NCBI GenBank assembly: GCA_965223435.1
Contig: CBDCWQ010000021.1
Coordinates: forward strand, 1,240,001-1,304,000
Reading direction: 5' to 3'
DNA: 64,000 nt
Source: CBDCWQ01 sp965223435
GTDB lineage: Bacteria > Myxococcota > Kuafuiibacteriia > Kuafuiibacteriales > Kuafuiibacteriaceae
A model generated the notes under the pieces. It searched no databases. It had not been told where the DNA came from and saw only the letters and a list, made by a program, of their open reading frames with translations. Shown piece by piece: positions 18,439 to 27,552 of the stretch (within the stretch, counting starts at the first letter, position 1; every line of letters begins with the position of its first letter). Position numbers and translations under genes: made by a program.

Positions 18439-19019
18439 TCTTTTTTGAGGATATCATTGATTTGTTGAGAGAGGGACGCAACCAGCGCCGGCGGACCGCT
18501 TTGGCTTTGGGTTCGAAACCAGGTTCTCTCGTACGCAAAGTTCTCGGTCGCCACGCATCCGTGCTGGGCTTCGATGATGGCGACCGCAGCTCGTACGTCT
18601 AGCTCGGTGGTCAGGGCGGTCACGATGTCTTCGGTCAGATCCTCTTGGAGGATGAGCCTCCGGCTCAGGGCCTCGACCAGGTGGGCAATGCGGACCAGGC
18701 CAGGCACCCGTGCCTTCGGCACAAAACCTAGGCCCACGGTTCCTCGGGCGGGCATCAAGTGGTGGGGACACGTGAAGAGGACCGGAATCTTGGTGGCCAC
18801 CACCTGCTGGTCGCTTTCGGTCGGAAAACCCTGTCCGATCGCGTCGGAGGGGCTGGTGGCATATCCCGAGGTGAGGGCCATGAAGGCGTCGACCATCCTT
18901 CGGGGCGTGTCCGAAAGGCCCGGGTCCTCTGGCGCAAATCCCATGGCGACCAGAAGCGCTCGGGCGGCGGCTTCGGCGGCTTCACGGTTGGGCGGGGTCT
19001 GGGGGGACACGCGGTTCAT
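18435..19019 (-). CDS. folE: GTP cyclohydrolase I
   Basis: It converts GTP to 7,8-dihydroneopterin triphosphate, the first step of folate/pterin synthesis. Family motifs are SDTPRRMVDAFMALTSGY, TCPHHLMPARGTVGLGFVP (a zinc-ligand Cys and the HH pair) and HGCVATENF, where the second zinc Cys sits. The last motif differs from the usual CMxxRG, so this is a divergent homologue. GGGGA lies 6 nt before the ATG at 19019, giving 194 residues, although the frame is open to 19250. It overlaps hslO by 4 nt and is divergent from ribA. Confidence 0.87.
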   Translation of the reverse strand: MNRVSPQTPPNREAAEAAARALLVAMGFAPEDPGLSDTPRRMVDAFMALTSGYATSPSDAIGQGFPTESDQQVVATKIPVLFTCPHHLMPARGTVGLGFVPKARVPGLVRIAHLVEALSRRLILQEDLTEDIVTALTTELDVRAAVAIIEAQHGCVATENFAYERTWFRTQSQSGPPALVASLSQQINDILKKD

Positions 19020-19237
19020 GGCGATCCCCATAAGCGGATTGGGTGTGGATGGGGGACGCTTTTTTTGGCCGGTGGTCGATTTTTTGAAGATTTTCGCGTC
19101 CCCAACCGTTTGTCCTGGGGGATGGTTTGGTGTCAGGGGAAACGGCGATCCCGGCGTGGGTACCATTTGACAGACCCAGTGCGGTTCCCTAGCGTTCGGG
19201 CCTCCTTGGCCCAGCAGGAAGGCGGGATGTTTGACCC

Positions 19238-19918
19238 ATGATATTGCCATCGAGAGTGCACCCCCAAGTGCCCGAAGAACTGGTTGTTTCCCGCTATTCC
19301 GAAACCAGCATTCCCACCGAGTACGGCGTGGCCCGGATGGTCGTGTTTCGCGAGCCCTGCCGCGCTGGACCGGTGGCCTACCGGGAACACGTAGCCCTGG
19401 TTTTCGGAGCGCCGGAGGCTTCCGCCGATGAGGTGCTGGTGCGGGTACACAGCGAGTGCCTAACTTCTGAAGTGTTCGGTTCGCTGAAGTGTGACTGCCG
19501 CCAGCAGCTTGAGGCGGCGCTGTCTCGGATGAGCGCCAAGGGGTGCGGGGTTCTTATCTACCTGCGCCAAGAAGGCCGCGGCATCGGTCTGGGCAACAAG
19601 ATCCGCGCCTATGCGCTTCAAGCGGAGGGTGCGGATACCGTTGAAGCCAACGAGCGTCTGGGTTTCGAAGTTGATCTGCGCAGTTACGGGGTCGCTGCGG
19701 CCATGCTGCAAGACTTAAGGGTCACCCGGGTGGCGCTTTTGACCAACAACCCACGCAAGATTCGCGGTCTCAAGGAGCATGGCATCTTGGTCGAGCGACG
19801 CGCGCCGATCACCGTGGAGCCCACCCTCCATAGTGAGGGTTACCTCCATACCAAGCGGGAAAAGCTGGGGCACATGCTCGAGCTTGCGGGCCAAGGTCCA
19901 GATCCCGAAGACCGGTAG
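19238..19918 (+). CDS. ribA: GTP cyclohydrolase II
   Basis: This is the first committed enzyme of riboflavin synthesis, forming a diaminohydroxyphosphoribosylamino-pyrimidine from GTP. All signatures are present: the zinc site C-x10-CDC (HSECLTSEVFGSLKCDC), RQEGRGIGLGNK, the catalytic region VEANERLGFEVDLRSYG, and LLTNNPRK. The 226 residues equal a stand-alone RibA with no DHBP-synthase fusion. It starts with ATG at 19238 and is followed about 100 nt later by nspC on the same strand. Finding both GTP cyclohydrolases back to back is neat but may be coincidental. Confidence 0.95.
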   Translation: MILPSRVHPQVPEELVVSRYSETSIPTEYGVARMVVFREPCRAGPVAYREHVALVFGAPEASADEVLVRVHSECLTSEVFGSLKCDCRQQLEAALSRMSAKGCGVLIYLRQEGRGIGLGNKIRAYALQAEGADTVEANERLGFEVDLRSYGVAAAMLQDLRVTRVALLTNNPRKIRGLKEHGILVERRAPITVEPTLHSEGYLHTKREKLGHMLELAGQGPDPEDR

Positions 19919-20021
19919 TTCCATTCCATGGCGATGATCACCGCAAGCGGTGAGGGCGTCCAGGCGGCCACCTTCGATGGGGTGGTTGTTCGCGGTGGGT
20001 TTCGTGAGGGGGATGCGTCCG

Positions 20022-21152
20022 ATGGATATGACTGAGATTCCTACCCCTTGTTACGTATGTGATCTGGATAGGCTGGCCGGAAACCTTCAGACACTGGAGG
20101 CCCTTCAAAAAGACAGCGGTGCCGCGGTTCTATTGGCGCTGAAGGCTTTTTCGATGTTCAGCGTTTTTGAGCCCCTCAGGCAGGTCTTGGCGGGCACGAC
20201 CGCCTCTTCTCTTCACGAGGCCCGCCTCGGTTTTGAGGAGTTCAAACGCCCGGTCCACGTCTACTGCCCGGCCTACGACGAAGAAGAGTTTGGCCAGTTG
20301 GCAAGCTATGCCAGCCATTTGGTGTTCAACTCGCTGTCCCAGTTGGAGAGATTTCGGCCGCTTGTGGGTGGGCTTGCGAGACCCCCTCGGATGGGGCTCC
20401 GCATCAATCCTGAATGTTCACTGGTGGAGCACGCGGTTTACGACCCGTGTGTAGCCCATTCCCGGCTTGGCGTTCGCGCCTCTGAGCTTCGCGACGCCAG
20501 TTTCGAGGGGGTGACGGGCCTTCATTTTCATAGTTTGTGTGGAGCTCAGTTTCCCAAGCTGGAACAGACGCTCGAAGCGGTGGAGTCATCGTTTGGTCCG
20601 TGGCTTCGGCGCGTCGAATGGGTGAACTTTGGCGGAGGCCACGCGCTCACCGACCCCGCCTATGATCGCAAAGGCTTGTGCCGGTTGATACGCCGCCTAA
20701 AAGAAACCTACGGCGTCGAGGTATTTCTTGAGCCCGGGGAAGCGGTGGTCCTCAATGCGGGGGTTTTGGTCGCGCGGGTTTTGGATATTGTCGACAACGG
20801 GCTGAAGATCGCCATCTTGAATACCTCCGCATCGGCCCATATGCCCGACGTGTTAGAGATGCCCTATCGACCAGAGGTGGTGGGCGCCCAAGCTGCCGAT
20901 GTTTTGCCTCACACCTATCGTTTAGGGGGGGTGACCTGTCTGGCAGGAGACATCATCGGAGACTACTCGTTTTCGGAGCCTTTGAGGGTGGGCTCTCGCG
21001 TGGTGTTTGAAGACATGCTTCCGTACACCATGGTGAAAAATACGTTGTTCAACGGAGTGCGTCTCCCATCGATCGGTACCTGGTCCAAGGCGTCGGGTTT
21101 TCGATTGGTTCGCACCTTTGGGTACGAGGATTACAAGGGAAGGCTTTCTTGA
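20022..21152 (+). CDS. nspC: Carboxynorspermidine decarboxylase
   Basis: This PLP-dependent fold-III (alanine-racemase-like) decarboxylase makes norspermidine or spermidine from the carboxy-form. The lysine region LLALKAFSMFSVFEPLR carries the PLP Lys, and HSRLGVR, GLHFHSLCGAQ, WVNFGGGHALT and LEPGEAVVLNAG match NspC. GAGGGGG lies 9 nt before the ATG at 20022 (376 residues); upstream in-frame starts exist but add a non-homologous stretch. It is followed 35 nt later by the dehydrogenase of the same pathway, so the two form a polyamine operon. Confidence 0.93.
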   Translation: MDMTEIPTPCYVCDLDRLAGNLQTLEALQKDSGAAVLLALKAFSMFSVFEPLRQVLAGTTASSLHEARLGFEEFKRPVHVYCPAYDEEEFGQLASYASHLVFNSLSQLERFRPLVGGLARPPRMGLRINPECSLVEHAVYDPCVAHSRLGVRASELRDASFEGVTGLHFHSLCGAQFPKLEQTLEAVESSFGPWLRRVEWVNFGGGHALTDPAYDRKGLCRLIRRLKETYGVEVFLEPGEAVVLNAGVLVARVLDIVDNGLKIAILNTSASAHMPDVLEMPYRPEVVGAQAADVLPHTYRLGGVTCLAGDIIGDYSFSEPLRVGSRVVFEDMLPYTMVKNTLFNGVRLPSIGTWSKASGFRLVRTFGYEDYKGRLS

Positions 21153-21187
21153 CGTAGAGTGCGGGCTGGGCTTTCGAAGGTGGCGTT

Positions 21188-22420
21188 ATGGCAAGAGTTT
21201 TGATCATCGGGGCAGGCGGCGTGGGCAGTGTGGTCGCCCACAAGTGTGTACAACAAAAGGATATTTTTTCGTCGGTGCATCTGGCGAGCCGGCGTGTTGA
21301 AAGCTGCGAACGGGTGAAGGCGTCGATTGGTGGGCCGCTCGAAATTTCGCAGCTGGATGCTTCGTCAAGCGCTGCGGTCGTGAAAACGATTCAAGAAGCC
21401 GGTGCGGACTTGGTGATCAACGTGGCCCTTCCGTACCAGGACCTCCCGATCATGGATGCCTGCCTCGAAACCGGGTGTGATTATCTGGATACCGCGGTGT
21501 CGGAGAAAAGAGAGATCAACAGCGAAGATCCTTCGGATGAATTTTGGTATCAGCCTCAGTGGGACTATCGCAAGCGCTTCGCGGATCGGGGTTTGACGGC
21601 GGTTTTGGGGATGGGCTTTGACCCTGGTGTAGTCAATGTTTTTTGCGCACATGCCCGCGATGCGCTGTTTGACCGGGTAACACGAATAGACATTCTCGAC
21701 GTGAATGCCGGGAAACACGGATATCCTTTTGCCACCAATTTTGATCCGGTGATCAATTTGCGTGAAGTCCAGAACCCTTCGCACTATTGGTCCAAAGGGC
21801 AATGGGTTCGGGTGGCCGCGCACCAAAGGTCACGGACCTTCGATTTTCCGGTTGTGGGAACGCATCGGATCTATTCCATGGATCATGACGAACTCCATTC
21901 TTTGTGCCGGGCGATGCCGGACATTGAACATTTGGAGTTTTGGATGGGATTCAGTGAGCAGTACATCCAGCACGTGAACGCATTTCGGAACGTCGGGTTC
22001 TTGTCTGTAGATCCGGTATCGGTCGAGGCCCATGATGGGCAAGCGGTGAAAGTTGTGCCCCTCGAGTTTTTGGGCAAGTTGCTCCCCGATCCAGGGTCGA
22101 TGGCCGAAAACTACGAGGGCAAGATCTGCATTGGGGCGCTCGTGACGGGAGAAATTGACGGCGTTCAGAAGCGTAAGTTTGTGTATTCAACCTTGGATCA
22201 TGTTGCTGCGTTTCGAGAAGTGGGGTCGCAAGCGATTTCGTACTCGACCGGCGTGCCGGTGGTCACGGCCGCGGCGTTGGTGGCCGGTGGTGCTTGGCGT
22301 AAGCCGGGTGTTCACAATGCGGAAGATCTCCGTCCGGGGCCTTTTCTTGAGTTGATGCCCGAGTACGGCATCCAATGGTCGGTCATGGACGACGCTCAGC
22401 CGTTGCAGTCCGTAGCGTAA
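21188..22420 (+). CDS. Carboxynorspermidine dehydrogenase (saccharopine dehydrogenase family)
   Basis: This is an NAD(P)-dependent enzyme that condenses aspartate semialdehyde with a diamine to give carboxy(nor)spermidine, the step before NspC. The N-terminal Rossmann motif is VLIIGAGGVGSVVAHK (residues 4-19). VLGMGFDPGVVNVFCAHA and DVNAGKHGYPFATNFDP are typical of the CANSDH group rather than lysine-pathway saccharopine dehydrogenases. AAGG lies 7 nt before the ATG. The short gap after nspC indicates co-transcription. Confidence 0.92.
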   Translation: MARVLIIGAGGVGSVVAHKCVQQKDIFSSVHLASRRVESCERVKASIGGPLEISQLDASSSAAVVKTIQEAGADLVINVALPYQDLPIMDACLETGCDYLDTAVSEKREINSEDPSDEFWYQPQWDYRKRFADRGLTAVLGMGFDPGVVNVFCAHARDALFDRVTRIDILDVNAGKHGYPFATNFDPVINLREVQNPSHYWSKGQWVRVAAHQRSRTFDFPVVGTHRIYSMDHDELHSLCRAMPDIEHLEFWMGFSEQYIQHVNAFRNVGFLSVDPVSVEAHDGQAVKVVPLEFLGKLLPDPGSMAENYEGKICIGALVTGEIDGVQKRKFVYSTLDHVAAFREVGSQAISYSTGVPVVTAAALVAGGAWRKPGVHNAEDLRPGPFLELMPEYGIQWSVMDDAQPLQSVA

Positions 22421-22423
22421 AGG

Positions 22424-23842
22424 CTACTCGCGAACGCCGTTCGCGGGGAAGACTTTGCCGGGGTTCAGAATACCCAGCGGGTCGAAGCAGCGCTTGAGGG
22501 CTCGCTGAAGACTGAGCATCTTGTTGCTTTGTTCGAGCGGCATGAAGTCTCGTTTAAGAAGGCCGATGCCATGTTCGCCGGAAATGGTGCCTCCGAGGCC
22601 AATGGTTGCCTCCATGATCTGATAGACGACTTTGAGCGCGCTTTCGCGCTCGTGGTCTTCGAAGAGGATGTTGACATGGAGGTTGCCGTCGCCCGCATGG
22701 CCGTAGGTGGCGGCGCGAATGCGGTGTTGTTTGGCGATGGCATAAACTTTGCCTAACATGGAGGGGATCTGGGATCGGGGAACCGAGATATCTTCAGAGA
22801 TCTTGTGGGGTGCCGACTCGGTCAACGTGGTGGACAAAATGCGGCGAGGTTCCCAGATTTTGGCTCGCTGGGCTTCACTTTGGGCAACACGAACGTCAAG
22901 GCCTCCCGCGTCGAGACAAGCGGAAGCGGCGCGTTCGAGATCTTTGAATGCGTCTTCGTCTCGGTTGCTGTCGGTCTCGAGAATGATGAGGGCTCCGGCG
23001 TTGTCTGGGAAGCGTCCGGGTGTTTTGCTGCGAACGGCCTGAAGCGCTTGCTCATCCAAGAGTTCGAGCGTGCGTGGGGTGACGCCGGTTTCGAAGATCC
23101 GGGTGACGGCGCCGGCAGCATCTTCGACGGAGGCGAACGACAGCAGCGCGGTTTCCACGCTTCGGGGTTTGGGCACCAATCGGGTGGTCACTTCGGTGAT
23201 CACTCCGAGGGTGCCCTCTGAACCGACGATGAGCGCGCTGAGGTCGTAGCCCGTGACGTGTTTGATGGTACGTTTGCCTACATCGAGCACCTCTCCGGTA
23301 GGCAGGACAACCTTGAGTCCAAGAATGTAGTTCTTGGTCACCCCATACTTAAGCGCGCGGGGTCCGCCGGCGTTGCAGGCCACGTTCCCCCCGATGGAGC
23401 ACATGTTCAGGCTGTTGGGATCTGGTGGGTAGAAGAGGCCTTCTTCCTCGACGCGGTTCATCAGGTCGAGGGTGATGGTCCCGGCGCCGGAGACTGCGAG
23501 CATATCGGCGTGATTGACCTCGCGAATGGTGTTCATTTTCTCGGTCGAAAGCACGATACCGCCGTAGATCGGGAGGGCGCCCCCGGATTTGCCCGACCCA
23601 AGGCCGCGCGGCGTGACCGGAATTCGGTGTTCGGAGGCGGCACGCAAGACGGTTTGTACATCTTCGGTGGATTCGGCGCGGACCACCGCGTCTGGCGGGT
23701 ATTGACCGGCGCCCGAGGCGTCTTCGGCATAGGCTTGTAACCGATCCGGGTCGGTGATCAGCTGGTCTTGCTTGAGCGTGCGATCCAGTGCGCGAAGCGT
23801 AGCGTGAAGAGCGGCAGGAGCCGGGCGTTCTGACACCGTCAT
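22424..23842 (-). CDS. glcD: FAD-linked oxidase, glycolate oxidase GlcD/D-lactate dehydrogenase type
   Basis: This flavoprotein oxidises 2-hydroxy acids. The FAD-binding type 4 domain shows PVTPRGLGSGKSGGALP and GGNVACNAGGPRALKYGVT, and the C-terminal domain shows GHAGDGNLHVN, SGEHGIGLLK and FDPLGILNPGKVFP. The 472 residues are normal for GlcD/DLD. No glcE or glcF lies nearby, so the exact substrate (glycolate, D-lactate or 2-hydroxyglutarate) is open. It ends 4 nt from the convergent dehydrogenase gene and lies 15 nt downstream of the DsbA-like lipoprotein gene on the same strand. Confidence 0.9.
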   Translation of the reverse strand: MTVSERPAPAALHATLRALDRTLKQDQLITDPDRLQAYAEDASGAGQYPPDAVVRAESTEDVQTVLRAASEHRIPVTPRGLGSGKSGGALPIYGGIVLSTEKMNTIREVNHADMLAVSGAGTITLDLMNRVEEEGLFYPPDPNSLNMCSIGGNVACNAGGPRALKYGVTKNYILGLKVVLPTGEVLDVGKRTIKHVTGYDLSALIVGSEGTLGVITEVTTRLVPKPRSVETALLSFASVEDAAGAVTRIFETGVTPRTLELLDEQALQAVRSKTPGRFPDNAGALIILETDSNRDEDAFKDLERAASACLDAGGLDVRVAQSEAQRAKIWEPRRILSTTLTESAPHKISEDISVPRSQIPSMLGKVYAIAKQHRIRAATYGHAGDGNLHVNILFEDHERESALKVVYQIMEATIGLGGTISGEHGIGLLKRDFMPLEQSNKMLSLQRALKRCFDPLGILNPGKVFPANGVRE

Positions 23843-23856
23843 GGTGGCACTTGGGC

Positions 23857-24804
23857 TCAGTCGCAGCGGGGGCGTTCGGCTTCCATGTCCAAACGAAGAG
23901 CGATGTTTTCGTAGGAGCGTGAGAGTCCGAAGCGGCGTCCATTGACGTAGATGGTGGGTGTCGACACGATGCCTGCCGATTTTCCGAGCTTGCGGTCGTG
24001 AAGAACGATCGCTTTGTGGGTACGCGCGGTCAGGGCGGCTTTGAGGGCGGCCAGATTCAGGCCCGCCTTTTGGGCGTATTTCATGATGTCTTCGGTTTTG
24101 AGGTTGTGCTGGTTTCGGAACAGCAGGGTGGCCATTTCCCAGAATTTGCCTTGGACGCGGGCCTCTTCGGCGGCTTCGGCCGCCATCTGAGACTCACTGT
24201 CGGGGGCGCCGAGCGGGAAATAGTAGTATTTGAGGCGTACATTTTTCCGTTCTTTTAGGATTCTTTCGAGGACCTCGAAGGTGGCGGCGCAGTGCGGGCA
24301 CCGAAAGTCGGCGAACTCAGCCAGGGTGATCGGGGCATCCTTGGGGCCCTTGGCGGGCTGGTCATTGTCTACAAAGGGTATGGGCTTGCCGGTGAAGCCT
24401 TCGGAAAAGCCTTGGAGCAGCTCGATTTCGACGTCTTCGGTGGAGGCCCCGCTCTTGTATTCCCGCATGATGAAGTTTGCCATCCGCTCCGAACAGCGTA
24501 CGCAGGAGCAGTCGGCCCGATTGGCGAGGCAGGCCGCGATCGTCCGGGCACAACCGCAGTAGCAGTAGGTTTCGTTGAGGAGGCGCAGGGCATCGGCGCG
24601 AAAGCTGGGCTCGATGGATCGGAGGTCTATGCCCGCGATTTGGGTGACGGCCGGCGGAATGCCCCTATTCGGGGGCGGTGCGGCCGGGGCGGGGGAAGCT
24701 TCGCTTCCTTCCCGCTGGTCCTGCGACGGCTCGTTTCCCTTGCAGGTGGCGCCGGAAGCGGCGATTGCGAGGAGGACTGATAGAAAAATAGGGCGCTTGG
24801 CCAT
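23857..24804 (-). CDS. DsbA-family thioredoxin-fold lipoprotein with Cys-rich N-domain
   Basis: A lipoprotein signal (MAKRPIFLSVLLAIAASGATC, Cys21) is followed by a Pro/Ala linker. Next comes an unusual Cys-rich block (CYCGCARTIAACLANRADCSC) resembling segments seen in other deltaproteobacterial thioredoxin-like proteins. A DsbA-like domain follows, with active site CPHC near residue 170 and the cis-Pro motif IVSTPTIYVNGRRF. The 315-residue protein should sit at the periplasmic face as a thiol oxidoreductase. It is probably co-transcribed with the downstream GlcD-type gene. Client proteins are unknown. Confidence 0.85.
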   Translation of the reverse strand: MAKRPIFLSVLLAIAASGATCKGNEPSQDQREGSEASPAPAAPPPNRGIPPAVTQIAGIDLRSIEPSFRADALRLLNETYCYCGCARTIAACLANRADCSCVRCSERMANFIMREYKSGASTEDVEIELLQGFSEGFTGKPIPFVDNDQPAKGPKDAPITLAEFADFRCPHCAATFEVLERILKERKNVRLKYYYFPLGAPDSESQMAAEAAEEARVQGKFWEMATLLFRNQHNLKTEDIMKYAQKAGLNLAALKAALTARTHKAIVLHDRKLGKSAGIVSTPTIYVNGRRFGLSRSYENIALRLDMEAERPRCD

Positions 24805-25029
24805 CGCGTTGTCTCGTATCTAGGAGTCTGGGAGGACGTCAATGAGTCAGCAGAACCCATAGCGTGTTCTCCCACCCCCTTCCAGATTGGCGCGATCGTG
24901 CGAAGAGGTAGGTGGGCGGTGACACGCCGGCTAGGCAGGAATTACCAAGCCTTAGACCGGCTGCGCCCGGGACCGGCCTTCGGGGTGGTGTAGAAGGGGG
25001 TTCATCGCGTAGGATTCGAAGGGAGTACG

Positions 25030-25959
25030 ATGGCTTACGACGACCCCGCGGATGCGCTGGACCATGGCGATGACGACCGCACCATGGTTCAGCAGATCGC
25101 CCCGCTGGAAAATGTGGGGCCGAACTCCAGGTCCGCAGCGCTCATATGTATCAGTGGACGCTCTATCGGGCAGATGTTTCTCATCACCCGGGACGAGACG
25201 CTTATCGGCCGGGCGCCCGAGTGTGACGTCTTTTTGGACGACGAGGGTGTCTCTCGCCACCATGCCAAGATCATTCGGCAGGACGACGTCCTTATCTTGA
25301 TGGATTTGGGATCGACCAACGGCTCCTATTTCGACGGCGAGCGCATTCAAGTTTTGACGCTCACTGATGGCTGCAAGGTTCAGGTGGGGACGGCAACCAT
25401 TCTTCAGTTTCGGTATCAGGACCAGCGTGAAGTTCAGTTTCATGCCTTGATGCAGAATTTCAAAACCCACGATCCCATGACCGAGGCCTACAACAAGCGG
25501 GCCTTCATGATGGAGATCGAAAAAGAAGCAGGGTTTGCCAAGCGCCACGACCAACCGCTGACGATGGTGATGTTCGATCTCGATCACTTCAAGCGGGTCA
25601 ACGACACCTATGGTCACCAGGCCGGAGACCTCGTGATTCGATCGGTTGCGCAGCGGGTGTCAGAGGTTATTCGAAAAGAAGATATCTTTGCGCGGTATGG
25701 CGGCGAAGAGTTTGCGCTGCTTCTGCGAAACACCAACTTGGAGAATGCATTCATTCTCGCCGAACGGGTCCGCCGCGCGATCGAGGATCTGGAGGTCACG
25801 CACAACGGTCGCCGGATTCCGTGTACCGTTTCTTTGGGTGTCTCTCGGCTCGAGGAATCGATGTCTCGCCCCGCCGAACTGATCGAGGCTGCCGACCAAC
25901 GGCTCTACAACGCCAAGCGAAAAGGCCGCAATCGAACCGAGGCTCCCCTTTTCGACTAA
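25030..25959 (+). CDS. FHA domain-GGDEF diguanylate cyclase
   Basis: Residues about 40-130 are a forkhead-associated phosphothreonine-binding domain (TLIGRAPECDVFLDDEGVSR and DLGSTNGSYFDG). Residues about 150-305 are a GGDEF domain with DLDHFKRVNDTYGHQAGD and the active-site RYGGEEF near residue 224. An RxxD inhibitory c-di-GMP site (RKED) sits five residues before GGEEF, so product inhibition is expected. It should make c-di-GMP under the control of a Ser/Thr-kinase phosphorylated partner, a common link in myxobacteria. Its stop overlaps the end of the convergent methyltransferase gene by 4 nt. Confidence 0.93.
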   Translation: MAYDDPADALDHGDDDRTMVQQIAPLENVGPNSRSAALICISGRSIGQMFLITRDETLIGRAPECDVFLDDEGVSRHHAKIIRQDDVLILMDLGSTNGSYFDGERIQVLTLTDGCKVQVGTATILQFRYQDQREVQFHALMQNFKTHDPMTEAYNKRAFMMEIEKEAGFAKRHDQPLTMVMFDLDHFKRVNDTYGHQAGDLVIRSVAQRVSEVIRKEDIFARYGGEEFALLLRNTNLENAFILAERVRRAIEDLEVTHNGRRIPCTVSLGVSRLEESMSRPAELIEAADQRLYNAKRKGRNRTEAPLFD

Positions 25960-26972
25960 GGTGATTGAATTCGCCAGACTCGATGCACGTTTTTGTTTCG
26001 GTAGTCGAGGGGGACCGTGGTCGCCGTGATTTCTTGGCAATCGGCTTCGTTGAGTTTTTGAGCACCCGTTTTGGCCCTTGTTTGCGTTGGCTTGGTACCT
26101 TTATGCGGGCGGAAGTGAGGTTCAAAGCGCTGATGGTTGGTCGAAAAGTAGAGTATGCCGCCGGGGTTCATCAACAAGAGCGTCTGTTCAAGCAGCGCAA
26201 CATGATCACGTTGGATATCAAAGTCAGCACTCCCTTCTCCTACCGTTGAAAACGAAGGTGGGTCCAGAACACAAAGGCCAAAGCGATGGCGTTTTGAGCG
26301 GGCTTTATCCAAAAAATGCCACACGTTTTCCTGGGCAAACTGATGCTGAGAACCGGTATGTCCCGCGAGTCGCATGTTGTCGCGGGCCCACTCGAGGTAG
26401 GTACGGGATAGGTCGACGGTGATGGTTGTTTTTGCGCCTCCCTTCGCGGCGTAGCAAGTAAACGCGCCGGTGTACCCAAAAAGGTTGAGAAAGTGCGCCC
26501 CTTGGCTTTCGCCCTTTACCATCGCGCGGGTGTTGCGGTGGTCTGGGAATAGGCCGGTATCCACGTAGTCATCGAGGTTGACCCAAAACTCAAAATCGCC
26601 CTCGCGTACTTTCATACGCCGCCCGGTCTGCCTGAGTTTGGCGTACCGCGATCCGCGCGATGGACGTGTGCGTCGCCTCTTCAGGTGAATTCGGTCATGA
26701 GGGACCCCGATGGCGTTTGCCGCCGCGCGCCCCATGGTTTCGAGCCACTCGGGAACGGAAGCCGTTTGAAGGCGGACGTATTCGCTGACGACCAGATGCC
26801 CTTCGTAGTAGTCCACCACCACTCTGACCTCTGGAATATCTCGATCGTAGAGTCGGTACGCGCCAATGTTTTTGCGCGCAAAGCTGTCTTTGAGCCGCCG
26901 GCTGTTTTTCTTGACCCGATTCGCGAGCATCTCGGCGTGGCGCTCGAGGTCTTGTACATCGTAGGCTCTCAC
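25956..26972 (-). CDS. RlmK-like 23S rRNA methyltransferase
   Basis: This 338-residue class I SAM methyltransferase matches the C-terminal (RlmK) half of RlmKL and related RlmI enzymes. The N-terminus reads LANRVKKNSRRLKDSFARKN, then YRLYDRDIPEVRVVVDYYEG. The SAM loop is FLNLFGYTGAFTCYAAKGGA, and the catalytic-region motif is VLDPPSFS. RlmK methylates N7 of G2069 in E. coli 23S rRNA; that exact target is inferred, not shown. A free-standing copy without the RlmL half is not unusual outside gammaproteobacteria. Confidence 0.87.
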   Translation of the reverse strand: MRAYDVQDLERHAEMLANRVKKNSRRLKDSFARKNIGAYRLYDRDIPEVRVVVDYYEGHLVVSEYVRLQTASVPEWLETMGRAAANAIGVPHDRIHLKRRRTRPSRGSRYAKLRQTGRRMKVREGDFEFWVNLDDYVDTGLFPDHRNTRAMVKGESQGAHFLNLFGYTGAFTCYAAKGGAKTTITVDLSRTYLEWARDNMRLAGHTGSQHQFAQENVWHFLDKARSKRHRFGLCVLDPPSFSTVGEGSADFDIQRDHVALLEQTLLLMNPGGILYFSTNHQRFEPHFRPHKGTKPTQTRAKTGAQKLNEADCQEITATTVPLDYRNKNVHRVWRIQSP

Positions 26973-27088
26973 GGGGCTGACCCTGCCGGGCGAAGACCGG
27001 CGGAGTCTACGGCAAATCGACGCGTCCAGATCCTCGCCCTATGACTTGCCCCAACACGTCAGCGCATGCGTTCCTGCCGACGATGGGC

Positions 27089-27457
27089 CTAAAGGGCAAT
27101 GGTTCGCCGCAGTCGGGTGTGGCCGATCCAGCGAAGGGTTGCGTAGATGACTTTGCCGTGCGCGGGGTCGGCGCGGATGTGCTGGGTAACCCCGTCCGAT
27201 TGGACAATCGCAATGCTTTGCGCCTTAGGGCTGAGCTCAGCGTACGCGACGTGTTTGATCTGGTCGTACAAGATGGGGTGATCGTTTTCCAAGACAAGGC
27301 CACGCTCGTAAAAGCGTACATTTCCGGTGTGGGTTTTCAGGGCCCCGGCGAAGGGCCCCAAAACGTGGTCTTCGTCGTATCCGGTCTCGCAAGCGACCTG
27401 GTCTTGTACTTCAAGCCTCCGAATCTTCGAGCGAATGAAGTGGTCGATGGATTTCAT
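27089..27457 (-). CDS. Hypothetical protein, possible bacterial PH-like domain
   Basis: This 122-residue protein (MKSIDHFIRSKIRRLEVQDQ) has alternating beta-strand-like segments ending NVRFYERGLVLENDHPILYD and a C-terminal helix, a pattern seen in bacterial PH-like domains. No catalytic motif or signal peptide is visible. It is divergent from the rhomboid gene, about 95 nt away. The PH assignment is by pattern only. Confidence 0.5.
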   Translation of the reverse strand: MKSIDHFIRSKIRRLEVQDQVACETGYDEDHVLGPFAGALKTHTGNVRFYERGLVLENDHPILYDQIKHVAYAELSPKAQSIAIVQSDGVTQHIRADPAHGKVIYATLRWIGHTRLRRTIAL

Positions 27458-27552
27458 GCGGGGCCCCCGAGGCCCAGAATATCCCAGCCCTGGCGAGCTT
27501 TGTCGTCCAAAATGTCGTCTCCATCCCTCGGCCCCGCTATGCTCAAACCCGC

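Noticed and set aside
18435..19250. Long N-terminal extension of FolE (77 extra residues)
   Set aside because: The extension has no similarity to FolE, and the ATG at 19019 has a good ribosome binding site.
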